Translations under genes and position numbers: made by a program
Notes under the pieces: model-generated
Told to the model about the DNA's origin: nothing
What the model saw: the letters and a program-made list of their open reading frames with translations, nothing else
Database searches by the model: none
Part shown: positions 50,053 to 59,230 of the stretch, piece after piece
How the letters are laid out: each line of letters begins with the position of its first letter
Numbering within the stretch: the stretch's first letter is position 1
Source: an uncultured Collinsella sp.
GTDB lineage: Bacteria > Actinomycetota > Coriobacteriia > Coriobacteriales > Coriobacteriaceae
Reading direction: 5' to 3'
NCBI GenBank assembly: GCA_900540905.1
Contig: UQHR01000004.1
Coordinates: forward strand, 30,042-94,041
Length of the DNA stretch: 64,000 bases

Positions 50053-50970
50053 TTAATTGGACTCGCCCACCAGGGCGCGGCAGAAATCTTTGGCATTGAA
50101 CTCCTGCAGGTCATCGACCTGCTCGCCCACGCCCACGCGCAGGATCGGGAGCTTGAGTTTCTCGGCCACGGCCATGGCGATACCGCCCTTAGCCGTGCCG
50201 TCGAGCTTAGTCATGATAATACCGTCCAGGCCCAGCGCCTCGTTAAACTCGAGCGCCTGGTTCAGACCGTTTTGGCCCGTCGCGGCGTCGATCACAAGCA
50301 CGACCGAAACCGGCATGGGACCGGAGGCCATATTGGCGGCGCGCTTACGGGTCACATTGACCACTTTGGCAAGCTCGCGCATGAGCTCAGGGCTCGTGTG
50401 CAGACGGCCGGCGGTATCGATAAGCACCAGGTCACTGCCGCGCTTATCGGCCTCGTCGAGCACGTCGTAGCAAACACTTGCCGGGTCGGAGCCGCGGTCG
50501 CGCTTGATGACGGGGACGCCGGCGCGCTGGCCCCACACATCGAGCTGCTCGATAGCGGCAGCACGGAAGGTATCGGCCGAACCGATCACGACGTTCTTGC
50601 CGCGGGCGGCCATGGCGCTCGCGATCTTACCGACCGTCGTGGTCTTGCCGGCACCGTTAATGCCCACAAACAGCACGCAGCTCGGCGTATCGGAGAACGG
50701 ATCGCGCTCGATGGGCACAAAGTGCTGCTCAAGCTGCTCGGCCAGGGCACGGCGAAGCTGCGGAGCGGTCTTGAGGTTCTTCTTGGCCGCGGCATCGCGC
50801 AGGTCATCGGAGACCTTGATAGCGACCTCGGCGCCCATGTCACCCATGACGAGGGTATCCTCTAGGTCCTCCCAAAAATCCTCGTCGACCTCGCCGCCAA
50901 AGTAGAAGACCTCGTTGAGGGCCTCGCGACTGCGCTCAAGTCCGCGCGAGAGAGCGTCAAAGAATCCCAT
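50053..50970 (-). CDS. ftsY: Signal recognition particle receptor FtsY
   Basis: Membrane-associated SRP GTPase that pairs with Ffh. 305 residues, the short form without a large acidic A domain. LFVGINGAGKTTTVGKIAS (G1), DTFRAAAIEQLDVW (insertion box), LIDTAGRLHTSPELM, and TKLDGTAKGGIAMAVAEKL near the end. Start overlaps the smc stop by one base (TAATG). The smc-ftsY-ffh order is conserved in actinobacteria. Confidence 0.96.
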   Translation of the reverse strand: MGFFDALSRGLERSREALNEVFYFGGEVDEDFWEDLEDTLVMGDMGAEVAIKVSDDLRDAAAKKNLKTAPQLRRALAEQLEQHFVPIERDPFSDTPSCVLFVGINGAGKTTTVGKIASAMAARGKNVVIGSADTFRAAAIEQLDVWGQRAGVPVIKRDRGSDPASVCYDVLDEADKRGSDLVLIDTAGRLHTSPELMRELAKVVNVTRKRAANMASGPMPVSVVLVIDAATGQNGLNQALEFNEALGLDGIIMTKLDGTAKGGIAMAVAEKLKLPILRVGVGEQVDDLQEFNAKDFCRALVGESN

Positions 50971-53900
50971 TATGCATTCACGACCTTTCCGGTTTCGCGA
51001 TCGAGTTTTTGCGAGACGACGCGACTGACGCCGTCGGCTTGCATCGAGACGCCGTAGAGGACGTCAGCGTCCTCCATAGTACGGCGCTGATGCGAGATAA
51101 CCAAGAGCTGCGTATCGGAACGCAACACGTCGAGTGCGCCGATAAGCTTGGACAGGTTGGCGTCATCGAGTGCCGCCTCGACCTCGTCCAGCACATAGAA
51201 CGGCACCGTGCGCGTGCGGTACACAGCAAAGAGCAGGGCGAGCGCCGTCAGGCTCTTCTCGCCGCCCGACATGAGCATCATCTTGGTGATGCGCTTGCCG
51301 CGCGGCTGCGCCACGACCTCGATACCCGTCTCGGCAGGATGCTCGGGATCGGTCATCTCCAGATGAGCCTGACCGCCCGGGAAAAGCATGGCGAAGATCT
51401 CGCGGAAGTTCGCATCGACCTTCTCAAACGTCACCAGGAACGCCTTGCGCATCTTACGGTCGATAGCCACGGTGATCTTGGTGAGCGCCTTGCGCGCGCT
51501 CTCCAGATCGGCCAGCTGCTCCTCGATGTAATCGGCGCGGCGCTTGAGCTGCTCGTACTCCTCCATGGCAACTTGGTTAACGGGACCAAGGTTGTTGATC
51601 TGGCGCACAAGCTGGTTGAGTTCGCGCTCGGCGGCATCGCGGTCCGTGGGCGCCGGAAGCATGAGCGCTTCCTCGAGTACCGTGGTGCCATCGGCGGTAA
51701 TGGCCTTAATGGCGGCCTCTACCTGCACCTCGAGCTTGCCACGCGCGACCTTGAACTCGTTTTGCGCGGCGGAGGCGGTATCGACTCGCTCCTTAGCGCG
51801 GGCAACCTCTGCCTTGGCATCCTCGATGGTCTTCTTGAGCGAAGCGGAGTCCGCCTCTTCCAGAGAGGCCTGGTCACGCAGGCGCGCTGCCCAATCCGAC
51901 GCGCGTTCCAACAGGGCAGAATAGCGTTCGTGCATGGGGTCGACGCGCAGGCGCAGCAGCTCGAGCGAACGCGAAGCCTGGCGTGTTCCGCGGATACGAC
52001 GGTCGATGCCCTCAAGACGATGCTCCAGGTCGGGCACGCGGCCCTTCAGCGAACGCAGGCGTTCGCTTGTCTGGGCTAGGCGAACCTTGGCGTCGGCGAG
52101 CTTGCCGGCAGCTTCGGAATCGTCACGGCGAACGCGGTCGAATTCGTCATTGGCCTCGGCAATCTGCAAGCCCAGATCGCTTGCCTGCGCACGGGCCTCG
52201 TCACGCGAACGGGTGAGCTCGTCAACGCGCGGGCGCGCAGCGCGAACGGCCTCGGAGGCCTGCTCACGGCGCTTGGAGATGCGCACGCGCTCGACCTCGG
52301 CATTGTTGGCGCTTTGCTCCAGGCGGCCGATCTCGGAGAGCAGCGAGCGGCGCTCGCCCTCAAGACGGGCGATCTCACCGGCGGCATCGCCCTCGGCGGC
52401 ACGGGCCTCCTCGACGGCGGCGTTGGCCTCAACAACTTGGTCCGAAGCATGCTCAAAGATGGCAGCCAGATCGGGCTCCAGGCCCTCGAGCTCACGGATG
52501 CGGCGCTTGCGCTCCAAGGCACCCGAAGCCTCGCCGGCATCGAGCCCCACGCGCACCAGACCACCACAGCACACGCGGGCGCCATCGGGAGTCACATAGG
52601 TCACGCCGTCAACGACCGGCGCCGACAGCGCGGCAGCCAAGTCATCGACCACGTAATAGCCGCCGAGCAGCGCCTCGACGACGGGTCCGTAGCCTGCGCG
52701 CACGGACAGACGATCAACCAGGCGGGTACCGGCAGCGCCCTCAGCGGCGGTAGAGCCGCTCACGCCGCGCGCCACCAGCAGTGCCTCGCCCGAGGCCTTC
52801 TTCTGGTCCAGAGCCGCACGACCGGCACGCTCAAGCGTGGCGGCGTCATCAAACAGCAGCGCATCGATATCGCCGGCGAGCAATTGCTCAACCAGGCCCT
52901 CAAGCTCGCGCGGGGCTTCGAGCACGTCACCCAGGCGGCCCGAAACATCATCGCCCAGCGCACCCACCAGACGGCTCACGAGCGGCGAGCTGTCGGCCAT
53001 GCGGGCATCGAGTTTCTTTTGGCTGGCAAGCTCCGAGCGCACCTCGGACAGCTTGTTGCGCGCCTCACTCTCACGATTACGCAAGTCCTTCAGGGCTGCA
53101 CGGGCGACCTCGGTGGCCTCACGCGCATCGGCCTGGGCCTGGCGCGCTTCCTCAAGAGCGCCCTCAAGCTCCTCGGCGCGGTCGCGACGGCTCTCGAGCG
53201 AGGCCGTGACCTCCTCGAGCTGTTCATCGATCTGCTCCAGGCGCGAGGCATACATGTTGTCCTCGACCTCGGCATTGCTCAAGGAATCCTTCACCTTGGC
53301 GAGCTCGAGCGCGGCGTTATCGGCTACGCGCTGCACATCGCGTTGTTCGCGCGTAAGCTTCGAAATCTGATTGTCGAGCGCCACGCGCCGCTCGTGGAGC
53401 TCGGCGGCGGCAGGACCAGCGGCGTCAACGTCCTCCTGGGCCTGCATATGCGCACCGGTCACTTCCTCAAGCTGCGCACGCGCGTCCTCAAGCTCCTCGA
53501 CCACGCGACGACGCTGATGCTCGGAGCTCGAAATCTGACCGCGCATGTCAGACAGGCGCAACACCATGTTGTGGCCCTTTTCTTCGAGCAGGCGCATGTC
53601 GGAGTTAATGCGGCCGACCACATCTTGCATATGGCGGCGTTGCTCGCCCAGGTCGCCCACAAACAGGCCCTTTTCCTCGAGCATGACCTGGAGCTTCTCG
53701 AGCTCGCGCTCCTTTTCGCCCAAGCGGTACTGCGCAAGCTCAAGCTCGGCCGCGCCCTCCTTGGAGCGGCTCTCCAGGTCGTTCCACTGCGACTGCAGCG
53801 AACGCAGCTCATCGACGGCCAGCATCTGCGTAAGCTCGTTCGCGCGCGAGGACAACTCTTTGTACTTGCGCGCACGATCGACCTGACGCTCCAGCGGTCG

Positions 53901-54506
53901 CAGCTGACGGGCGATTTCCTTATTGATGTCGCGGGCACGCGTCAGGTGCTCGTCCATCGACTTAATCTTTTTGAGCGCACGCTCCTTGCGGCGCTTGTGC
54001 TTGGAGATGCCGGCGGCCTCCTCGATGAGGGCGCGGCGCTCCTCGGGGCGGCTCTGCAAAATGGCGTCGAGCTTGCCCTGGCTGATGATGGAATGCGTAT
54101 CCTTGCCCAGGCCCGAATCGTGCAGGATGTCCTGAATGTCCATCAGGCGGCACGGGCTCGAGTTGATGAGGTACTCGCTTTCGCCCGAGCGATACATACG
54201 ACGGGTGATGGCGACCTCGTCAAAATCGACGGGCAGCATATGGTCCGAGTTATCGAGCACAAGCGTGACCTCGGCGACACCCACCGGCTTGCGCGCTGAC
54301 GAGCCCGAGAAGATGACATCCTCCATGGCCTGGCCGCGCAACTGCTTGGCGCTCTGCTCGCCCAGGACCCACAGGATGGAGTCGGAGATGTTCGATTTTC
54401 CCGAGCCGTTGGGACCGACGATGACGGTCAGGCCCGGCTCAAACGTCATATGGGCGCGGTCGGCAAACGACTTGAACCCTTTGAGCGTGAGGGACTTGAG
54501 ATACAC
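50970..54506 (-). CDS. smc: Chromosome segregation protein SMC
   Basis: Condensin ATPase for chromosome compaction. 1178 residues. The N-terminal head has Walker A VGPNGSGKSNISDSILWVLGE. Two long coiled-coil stretches (about 170-500 and 660-1000) are rich in Glu/Arg/Ala. The hinge lies at about 510-640 (SRLVGALGDDVSGRLGDV...). The C-terminal head has signature LMSGGEKSLTALALLFA and Walker B FYVLDEVEAALDD. ScpA/ScpB are not in the window. Start at 54506, ten bases after rnc. Confidence 0.97.
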   Translation of the reverse strand: MYLKSLTLKGFKSFADRAHMTFEPGLTVIVGPNGSGKSNISDSILWVLGEQSAKQLRGQAMEDVIFSGSSARKPVGVAEVTLVLDNSDHMLPVDFDEVAITRRMYRSGESEYLINSSPCRLMDIQDILHDSGLGKDTHSIISQGKLDAILQSRPEERRALIEEAAGISKHKRRKERALKKIKSMDEHLTRARDINKEIARQLRPLERQVDRARKYKELSSRANELTQMLAVDELRSLQSQWNDLESRSKEGAAELELAQYRLGEKERELEKLQVMLEEKGLFVGDLGEQRRHMQDVVGRINSDMRLLEEKGHNMVLRLSDMRGQISSSEHQRRRVVEELEDARAQLEEVTGAHMQAQEDVDAAGPAAAELHERRVALDNQISKLTREQRDVQRVADNAALELAKVKDSLSNAEVEDNMYASRLEQIDEQLEEVTASLESRRDRAEELEGALEEARQAQADAREATEVARAALKDLRNRESEARNKLSEVRSELASQKKLDARMADSSPLVSRLVGALGDDVSGRLGDVLEAPRELEGLVEQLLAGDIDALLFDDAATLERAGRAALDQKKASGEALLVARGVSGSTAAEGAAGTRLVDRLSVRAGYGPVVEALLGGYYVVDDLAAALSAPVVDGVTYVTPDGARVCCGGLVRVGLDAGEASGALERKRRIRELEGLEPDLAAIFEHASDQVVEANAAVEEARAAEGDAAGEIARLEGERRSLLSEIGRLEQSANNAEVERVRISKRREQASEAVRAARPRVDELTRSRDEARAQASDLGLQIAEANDEFDRVRRDDSEAAGKLADAKVRLAQTSERLRSLKGRVPDLEHRLEGIDRRIRGTRQASRSLELLRLRVDPMHERYSALLERASDWAARLRDQASLEEADSASLKKTIEDAKAEVARAKERVDTASAAQNEFKVARGKLEVQVEAAIKAITADGTTVLEEALMLPAPTDRDAAERELNQLVRQINNLGPVNQVAMEEYEQLKRRADYIEEQLADLESARKALTKITVAIDRKMRKAFLVTFEKVDANFREIFAMLFPGGQAHLEMTDPEHPAETGIEVVAQPRGKRITKMMLMSGGEKSLTALALLFAVYRTRTVPFYVLDEVEAALDDANLSKLIGALDVLRSDTQLLVISHQRRTMEDADVLYGVSMQADGVSRVVSQKLDRETGKVVNA

Positions 54507-54516
54507 GGTTCCTCGC

Positions 54517-55242
54517 TTACACGTGCTTCTTATTGAGAATCACGCCGTTGGTGGTGTAACCCATACGGTCGAGCGCCTCAAGCGCGGCGGCTCCCTCGGC
54601 TTCCTTCTTAGAGGAACCGGAACCGCGACCCTGGCGAATACCATCGATCAAAACCACAGCGGTAAAGGTGGGCGCATGCGCCGGGCCCTCGGAGCCAACG
54701 AGCTTGTACGCCGGAGGTTCGTGACCGTCGGCTTGCACGCACTCCTGCAAAAACGACTTGGGGTTCGCAGGATGCTCGGCACGCTCGGAAGCCAAATGCG
54801 GCTTAAGTGTACGGTGAATGAACTCCGCCGCCGCATCCCAGCCGGCATCCAGGTACAGCGCGCCCACGAGCGACTCATAGACGTTCTCGAGGGCCGAATG
54901 CAGGCCGCGCGCACCGGTACCGGTCTCGGAGGCACCAAAGATGATGATGTCGTCAATGCCCAGCTCGTGAGAAACCTCGGACAGCGTAGCGCCCGAGACA
55001 AGCGACACCTTCAGGCGCGTGAGCTTGCCCTCGTCAAACTCCGGATAGGACTCAAACAGGGAGCGTGCGACCACAGCGCCCAAAATGGAATCGCCCAAGA
55101 ACTCAAGGCGCTCATAGCTGGCAGAAACCGGCTGGCCCTCGACTGCCGAGGGATGCGTAAGCGCCGCGCGCAGCAGCACCTTATTGTTGAACTCGTGGCC
55201 CAAGATTTCCTGGGCGCGCATAAGACGTTCAGACAAAGCCAA
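54517..55242 (-). CDS. rnc: Ribonuclease III
   Basis: Double-strand-specific RNase for rRNA and mRNA processing. 241 residues. Catalytic domain with the RNase III signature ERLEFLGDSILGAVV (about 44-58). The second acidic site is ENVYESLVGALYLDAGW. The C-terminal dsRNA-binding domain (about 155-225) has RGSGSSKKEAEGAAALEALDRM. It lies three bases after acpP and ten before smc. The acpP-rnc-smc-ftsY order is conserved in many bacteria. Confidence 0.96.
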   Translation of the reverse strand: MALSERLMRAQEILGHEFNNKVLLRAALTHPSAVEGQPVSASYERLEFLGDSILGAVVARSLFESYPEFDEGKLTRLKVSLVSGATLSEVSHELGIDDIIIFGASETGTGARGLHSALENVYESLVGALYLDAGWDAAAEFIHRTLKPHLASERAEHPANPKSFLQECVQADGHEPPAYKLVGSEGPAHAPTFTAVVLIDGIRQGRGSGSSKKEAEGAAALEALDRMGYTTNGVILNKKHV

Positions 55243-55245
55243 GAC

Positions 55246-55488
55246 CTAGGCCTCCCTGGCGTTTTCGATGGCGTCGACGGCGTCGGCGACAGAGTTGAGC
55301 GAGAGCAGAGTCTCGTCATCGATCTCGAGGTTGAACTCGTCCTCGATAGCCGTAACCAGCTGCAGGCGCTCGAGCGAGTTGGCATCGAGGTCGTCAAAGG
55401 TGGTCTCCTCGCTAATTTCGGCAACATCGACGCCCAGAACGTCAGCAGCGACCTCGGCGATCTTGTCGAAGATTTCGGAGCGGTCCAT
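55246..55488 (-). CDS. acpP: Acyl carrier protein
   Basis: 80-residue acidic four-helix carrier for fatty acid synthesis. The phosphopantetheine attachment site is Ser38 in FDDLDANSLERLQL; the usual DSL motif reads NSL here. ETTFDDL and AIEDEFNLEIDDE fit the family otherwise. Start 55488 has AGAGGA six bases upstream; the in-frame extension to 55725 crosses the promoter region and is rejected. Preceded by a promoter and a palindrome at 55525-55546. Confidence 0.9.
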   Translation of the reverse strand: MDRSEIFDKIAEVAADVLGVDVAEISEETTFDDLDANSLERLQLVTAIEDEFNLEIDDETLLSLNSVADAVDAIENAREA

Positions 55489-55524
55489 AGCGCTTCCTCT
55501 CATAGTGCATGAATACCAAAAGAA

Positions 55525-55546
55525 TGGTACCGCCCGGGCGGTACCA
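55525..55546. promoter_or_regulatory. 22-bp perfect palindrome between plsX and acpP, probable operator
   Basis: The core GGTACCGCCCGGGCGGTACC plus one more matching base on each side. On the minus strand it lies just downstream of TAGAAT (likely -10 at about 55563-55568) and about 37 bases upstream of the acpP start, so it would sit at or after the transcription start. No T tract follows it. A repressor site is likelier than a terminator. Confidence 0.6.
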
Positions 55547-55612
55547 AGACACGGTTCTGATTCTACCCCACGACGTGCGCCGCGAAGCACATAACAGCGC
55601 CCTAACTCGCTC

Positions 55613-56632
55613 TTATAAAACGATACCGTCCATAGAGTTGGCGACATTCTCAACCAGCCCGGCGCGCACGGCTTCGGCCGCCGCGAGCGTACCGTTTTTG
55701 ACAGCCTCGACTGAGGTGGCGCCATGGCCGATCAGGACCACGCCGCGCAGGCCCAGAAGAATCGCGCCGCCCTTGGCGTCGCCAGAGAGCTTGGCCTTAA
55801 TCTCGCGCATCTGCTTTTTAATGAGCAGCGCGGCGATCTTGGTGCCGAGCGAGGCCATAAAGGCGCCCTTGAGCTCCTGCAGCAAAAACTTGGCAGCGCC
55901 CTCGGTAGCTTTGAGAGCGATATTACCCGACATGCCATCGGCAACGACGACATCGAAGTTACCTGAGGTGAGGTCGGTGCCCTCGCAGTTACCAACAAAG
56001 CCGGGAACGGCGGCCTTCATAGCATGGAAACAGGCCTTGGTAAAGTTGGAGCCCTTCTCATCCTCGGTGCCGTTGGCAAGCAGGCCCACGCGAGGATGCT
56101 CGATGCCCAGGACGACGCGGGCATAGGCGCTACCCATCTGGGCAAAACGCACCATGTCATCGACCTCCACATCGGGGTTGGCACCCATGTCGCACAGCAC
56201 CGTCAGACCGCCGGCGCGATTGGGCAGCGCATTGGTCAGACAGGGGCGCACCGGCTGCTTCTTGCCTTCGGCCTGATACCTAAACGGCGTCACATAGGCG
56301 GTGGCGGCGGCGGTCATGGCACCGGTGGAGCCGGCGGAGAAGAACGCATCCGCGTTGCCCTTCTTAATGGCGCGGCAAGAAAGCACGATCGACGACTTAC
56401 GCTTGGTCATCACGGCGCGAATGGGATCGTCATCCATGGCGATAACGTCGGGTGCCTCCAGGGCCTCGACGCGCGCATGGGAGGCGGCAAAGGGATTGAC
56501 GATTTCGGCGGGGCCAGCTGCCAAGACCTCGATATCGGGATCGGCGGCAAGCGCAGCCTCGATACCATCGAGAACAACCTGAGGTTTCTCGTCTCCGCCC
56601 ACAACGTCTACACAAACGCGAACGTTACTCAT
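55613..56632 (-). CDS. plsX: Phosphate acyltransferase PlsX
   Basis: Makes acyl-phosphate from acyl-ACP for phosphatidic acid synthesis. 339 residues. N-terminal VRVCVDVVGGDEKPQVVLDGI (the family usually has DAMGGD), with SCRAIKKGNADAFFSAGSTGAMTAAA, VLCDMGANPDVE and GNCEGTDLTSGNFDVVVADGMSGNIALK as diagnostic blocks. Start 56632 has AAGGAG seven bases upstream. It lies just after a hairpin that separates it from rpmF, as in the common rpmF-plsX pair. Confidence 0.95.
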   Translation of the reverse strand: MSNVRVCVDVVGGDEKPQVVLDGIEAALAADPDIEVLAAGPAEIVNPFAASHARVEALEAPDVIAMDDDPIRAVMTKRKSSIVLSCRAIKKGNADAFFSAGSTGAMTAAATAYVTPFRYQAEGKKQPVRPCLTNALPNRAGGLTVLCDMGANPDVEVDDMVRFAQMGSAYARVVLGIEHPRVGLLANGTEDEKGSNFTKACFHAMKAAVPGFVGNCEGTDLTSGNFDVVVADGMSGNIALKATEGAAKFLLQELKGAFMASLGTKIAALLIKKQMREIKAKLSGDAKGGAILLGLRGVVLIGHGATSVEAVKNGTLAAAEAVRAGLVENVANSMDGIVL

Positions 56633-56645
56633 ATAAATGCTCCTT

Positions 56646-56679
56646 ATACAAAAATGGCCGACTCATTGAGCCGGCCATT
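56646..56679 (-). terminator. Hairpin between rpmF and plsX (terminator or attenuator)
   Basis: Minus strand AATGGCCG-gctcaatgagt-CGGCCATT followed by TTTTGTATAAGG. The T tract runs directly into the plsX ribosome site, so partial termination would lower plsX relative to rpmF. Confidence 0.6.
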
Positions 56680-56719
56680 GTGGTTCCATTTGGAACGGCA
56701 TCGCATCCAGAGTATACCG

Positions 56720-56899
56720 TTACTCGGTAACGATAACCTCGCGGTCCTTGTAGAAACCGCAGCTGGGGCACACGTGATGCGGGAGCTTGACAGCACCGCA
56801 ACGGGGGCACGTGGACTGAGCCGCAGCCGAGATCTTCATGTTGGCGGAACGACGGGTGTGAGTGCGGATACGACCCTGCTTTTGTTTAGGTACGGGCAT
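56720..56899 (-). CDS. rpmF: 50S ribosomal protein L32
   Basis: 59-residue zinc-ribbon ribosomal protein. Starts MPVPKQKQGRIRTHTRRSAN. Two CxxC pairs, CPRCG and CPSCG (about residues 31-34 and 44-47), show the zinc-binding form. Ends KDREVIVTE. Start at 56899 follows AAGGTCACT. It sits between DUF177 (yceD) and plsX, the standard bacterial order. Confidence 0.95.
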   Translation of the reverse strand: MPVPKQKQGRIRTHTRRSANMKISAAAQSTCPRCGAVKLPHHVCPSCGFYKDREVIVTE

Positions 56900-56963
56900 A
56901 GTGACCTTCCTTATGAACTATCCAGTGTGGCGATTACGCGCAAGTAGCGATACTACCACAGTT

Positions 56964-57518
56964 TTACTCATCAAGCTTGAGATTCTTCAATGCTGCAAAT
57001 GGATTTTCCGTGGCAGCGGCCCATTCTGCCTCTGCCTGGGCGGCGCAATCGCATTGCTCGACGTTGAGATTGCAACCGCATGTGGGGCACAGACCACGGC
57101 AATCGGGCTTGCAGAGCACCACAAACGGCGTGTCCATAACGACCGCGTCATTGATAGGCTCACCCAGATCAACGATACGGTCCTCACCCAGGAGCTCGTA
57201 GCCGTCCTCGTAGGCCTCGGGATCCTCGGGCTCCTCAAAGAGGTAGAACTCCTCGATCTCGCCGGCGATATCAAACGAGGCGGGCTCCAGGCAACGGTCG
57301 CACTCGCCGGTGGCGTGCGCGCGAACCATGCCCGTGAGCAAGACACCGGTACCGGCATTGGTAAAGACAACGTCGTAGTCGATGCCGTCCTGTAGCTGGT
57401 ACTCCTTCTCGCCCACCGTGTAGGTGGCGACATCGACCTTACCGGTCAGCGGATACGAATCTCCAGGAAACTCGAGCTGCTCGGAAAGATCGACGGTAAC
57501 GCTCGGGAACTCAGCCAT
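56964..57518 (-). CDS. yceD: DUF177 (YceD) family protein
   Basis: 184-residue protein of the YceD/DUF177 family, linked to 23S rRNA accumulation through its pairing with rpmF. Contains ATGECDRCLEPA and a closing Cys cluster CKPDCRGLCPTCGCNLN (four or more cysteines), a likely zinc site typical of Gram-positive members. Start 57518 overlaps the stop of the preceding gene (TAATG). It ends 64 bases before rpmF. Confidence 0.88.
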   Translation of the reverse strand: MAEFPSVTVDLSEQLEFPGDSYPLTGKVDVATYTVGEKEYQLQDGIDYDVVFTNAGTGVLLTGMVRAHATGECDRCLEPASFDIAGEIEEFYLFEEPEDPEAYEDGYELLGEDRIVDLGEPINDAVVMDTPFVVLCKPDCRGLCPTCGCNLNVEQCDCAAQAEAEWAAATENPFAALKNLKLDE

Positions 57519-58015
57519 TACCACTGACCATTCTGCTGGGCGGCACCCTCGTTGAGCTGCTGACGGCAACGGGTAACGGTGCCGGTCAGGCTCTTGAGGT
57601 TCTCCTCCAGGTGCGTAAAGACCTGCTCTGCGTAGTCCTCGGCAGCATAACGCGTCTCGCGCTCGTACTGCTGGGCACGATCGCGGATGTCGTCGGCCTG
57701 CTGCTGCGCAAGGCGGACGATCTCCTGCTCACCGGCAATGGTGAGGGCCTGCTGCTGAGCGTCGGCGATGATGGAATCGGCCTGAGCGGCGGCGGAAGCC
57801 ATAAGCTCCTCGCGCTCCTTAAGGATACGGCGGGACTTCTGCCACTCCTCGGGATAGCTCATGCGGATCTCGTCGAGGATGTTGAAGAACACGTCGGCGT
57901 CGATGACCTTGAACTGAGCGTTCTTGCCGAAAGGCGGCTTGGCTTCCTCGATCAGCCCTTCGAGCTCATCGACCAAGCTGACGATCCTATCGCCAGGAAA
58001 ATTCTCGCCCGGCAT
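57518..58015 (-). CDS. DivIVA-like coiled-coil protein (homologue-type of mycobacterial Rv2927c)
   Basis: 165-residue soluble protein, mostly charged helix. The first 50 residues include IVSLVDELEGLIEEAKPPFG. A long Ala/Gln/Glu-rich coiled coil (about 65-150) has ADSIIADAQQQALTIAGEQE heptads. Position between coaD and DUF177/rnc matches the actinobacterial gene known as Rv2927c in Mycobacterium tuberculosis. It may have a scaffolding or cell-pole role like DivIVA. Start 58015 has AAGGAG five bases upstream. Function unproven. Confidence 0.75.
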   Translation of the reverse strand: MPGENFPGDRIVSLVDELEGLIEEAKPPFGKNAQFKVIDADVFFNILDEIRMSYPEEWQKSRRILKEREELMASAAAQADSIIADAQQQALTIAGEQEIVRLAQQQADDIRDRAQQYERETRYAAEDYAEQVFTHLEENLKSLTGTVTRCRQQLNEGAAQQNGQW

Positions 58016-58083
58016 CCGGTCTCCTTTCATAGGTAACATATCATCGTGCTAGTTTACCACATGCCACCAGGCAATAAGAAACG

Positions 58084-58581
58084 TCACGAAAAGCGATGTT
58101 TGAGCGCTTCGACCACGTTGGACGGGACAAACGTCGATACGTCACTGCCGAGCGAGGCGATCTGGCGAACGACCGAGCTCGAGATATAGCCGTACTGCGG
58201 CGCACTCATGACAAAGATGGACTCCAGCTCACTATCCAGGCGATAGTTAAGGTCGGCCTGCTGCAGCTCATACTCAAAGTCGGTCATGGCGCGCAGACCC
58301 TTGACCACGGCCCCCGCCCCCTGCTCACGAGCGAAGTCGACCAAGAGGCCGGTAAAGGGCAGGACCTCGACGCCGTCGATATCACCGAGCGCCTCGCGGG
58401 CCAGCGCCACGCGCTCATCGAGCGTAAACGTGGTGCCCACACCGTTTTTACCCTGCGACTCGGCAACAGCGACGATCACGCTGGGAAAGATGCGTCGGGC
58501 GCGGCGGATCACATCGATATGGCCAAACGTGATGGGATCGAAGGTGCCCGGGACGATCACGCGGTTGATGGTGTCATTCAT
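58084..58581 (-). CDS. coaD: Phosphopantetheine adenylyltransferase
   Basis: Penultimate step of CoA synthesis. 165 residues. VPGTFDPITFGHIDVIRRA holds the T/HxGH nucleotidyl-transfer motif, here TFGH. VVKGLRAMTDFEYELQQADLNYRL and the C-terminal YISSSVVRQIASLGSDVSTFVP are diagnostic (ISSS/T-x2-R). Start 58581 has AGGAGG six bases upstream and overlaps the rsmD stop by eight bases; the frame extending to 58719 lies within rsmD. The rsmD-coaD pair is widespread. Confidence 0.95.
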   Translation of the reverse strand: MNDTINRVIVPGTFDPITFGHIDVIRRARRIFPSVIVAVAESQGKNGVGTTFTLDERVALAREALGDIDGVEVLPFTGLLVDFAREQGAGAVVKGLRAMTDFEYELQQADLNYRLDSELESIFVMSAPQYGYISSSVVRQIASLGSDVSTFVPSNVVEALKHRFS

Positions 58582-59230
58582 GGGCGTCCTCCTGAAACGT
58601 CGTGGCATCGTTGTTATCAGCATCGGTGACGGCACTATCGCCCTCACCGTCGTCATCGCCGACCCAACGAAGCAGGTCGACCGAGGTAATGCCGTAGCGC
58701 TTCTCACGTACAGTCTCAAAGCCTACCGGATGCGCGCCCGCATCGGCGGCGGCATGCTCAAACAGGGCAAAAGCGCCAGGTGCAAGCAGACCCTGCTGAG
58801 CCAGGTTCTGCAGCAGTTCCTCGACCGGCTCGGCACCAAAAGCATAGGGCGGGTCGAGCAGGACCAGATCAAAGGGGCCGCCCGGTACACGACCGCGCGA
58901 GGCACTCGCCAGCATGTCGCCCGTGACCACGCGCCAACGCGCACGGTCACGGCAGAGCGACTCGATATTCTTGGTAATGAGCCGCGCGGCGTTGCGATCG
59001 ATCTCAAACGTCGTGAGCGAGCGGGCCCCACGAGAGAGCATCTCTAACCCTAAGGCACCGGAGCCGCCAAAGGCGTCCAGCACACGGACCTCGTCCAGAT
59101 CGAAATCGAATGCCGACATGACCATAGATGCGCACGCCTCGCGCACGCGATCAGTCGTGGGGCGGGTGACATCGCGACCACGGGGCTCCTCGATCTTACG
59201 ACCGCGCCATTCGCCGCCGATGATTCTCAT
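58574..59230 (-). CDS. rsmD: 16S rRNA (guanine(966)-N(2))-methyltransferase RsmD
   Basis: Methylates G966 of 16S rRNA. 218 residues. MRIIGGEWRGRKI start, RPTTDRVREACASMV, motif I VLDAFGGSGALGLEMLSRGA, and the catalytic DPPY box LLDPPYAF. The final 30 residues are an acidic tail beyond the family core. Overlaps recG by four bases and coaD by eight bases, so the three form one translational unit. Confidence 0.94.
   Translation of the reverse strand: MRIIGGEWRGRKIEEPRGRDVTRPTTDRVREACASMVMSAFDFDLDEVRVLDAFGGSGALGLEMLSRGARSLTTFEIDRNAARLITKNIESLCRDRARWRVVTGDMLASASRGRVPGGPFDLVLLDPPYAFGAEPVEELLQNLAQQGLLAPGAFALFEHAAADAGAHPVGFETVREKRYGITSVDLLRWVGDDDGEGDSAVTDADNNDATTFQEDAHE

Noticed and set aside
52314..54299. 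Plus-strand open frame of 661 codons
   Set aside because: Antisense to the coiled-coil part of smc, compositional artefact.
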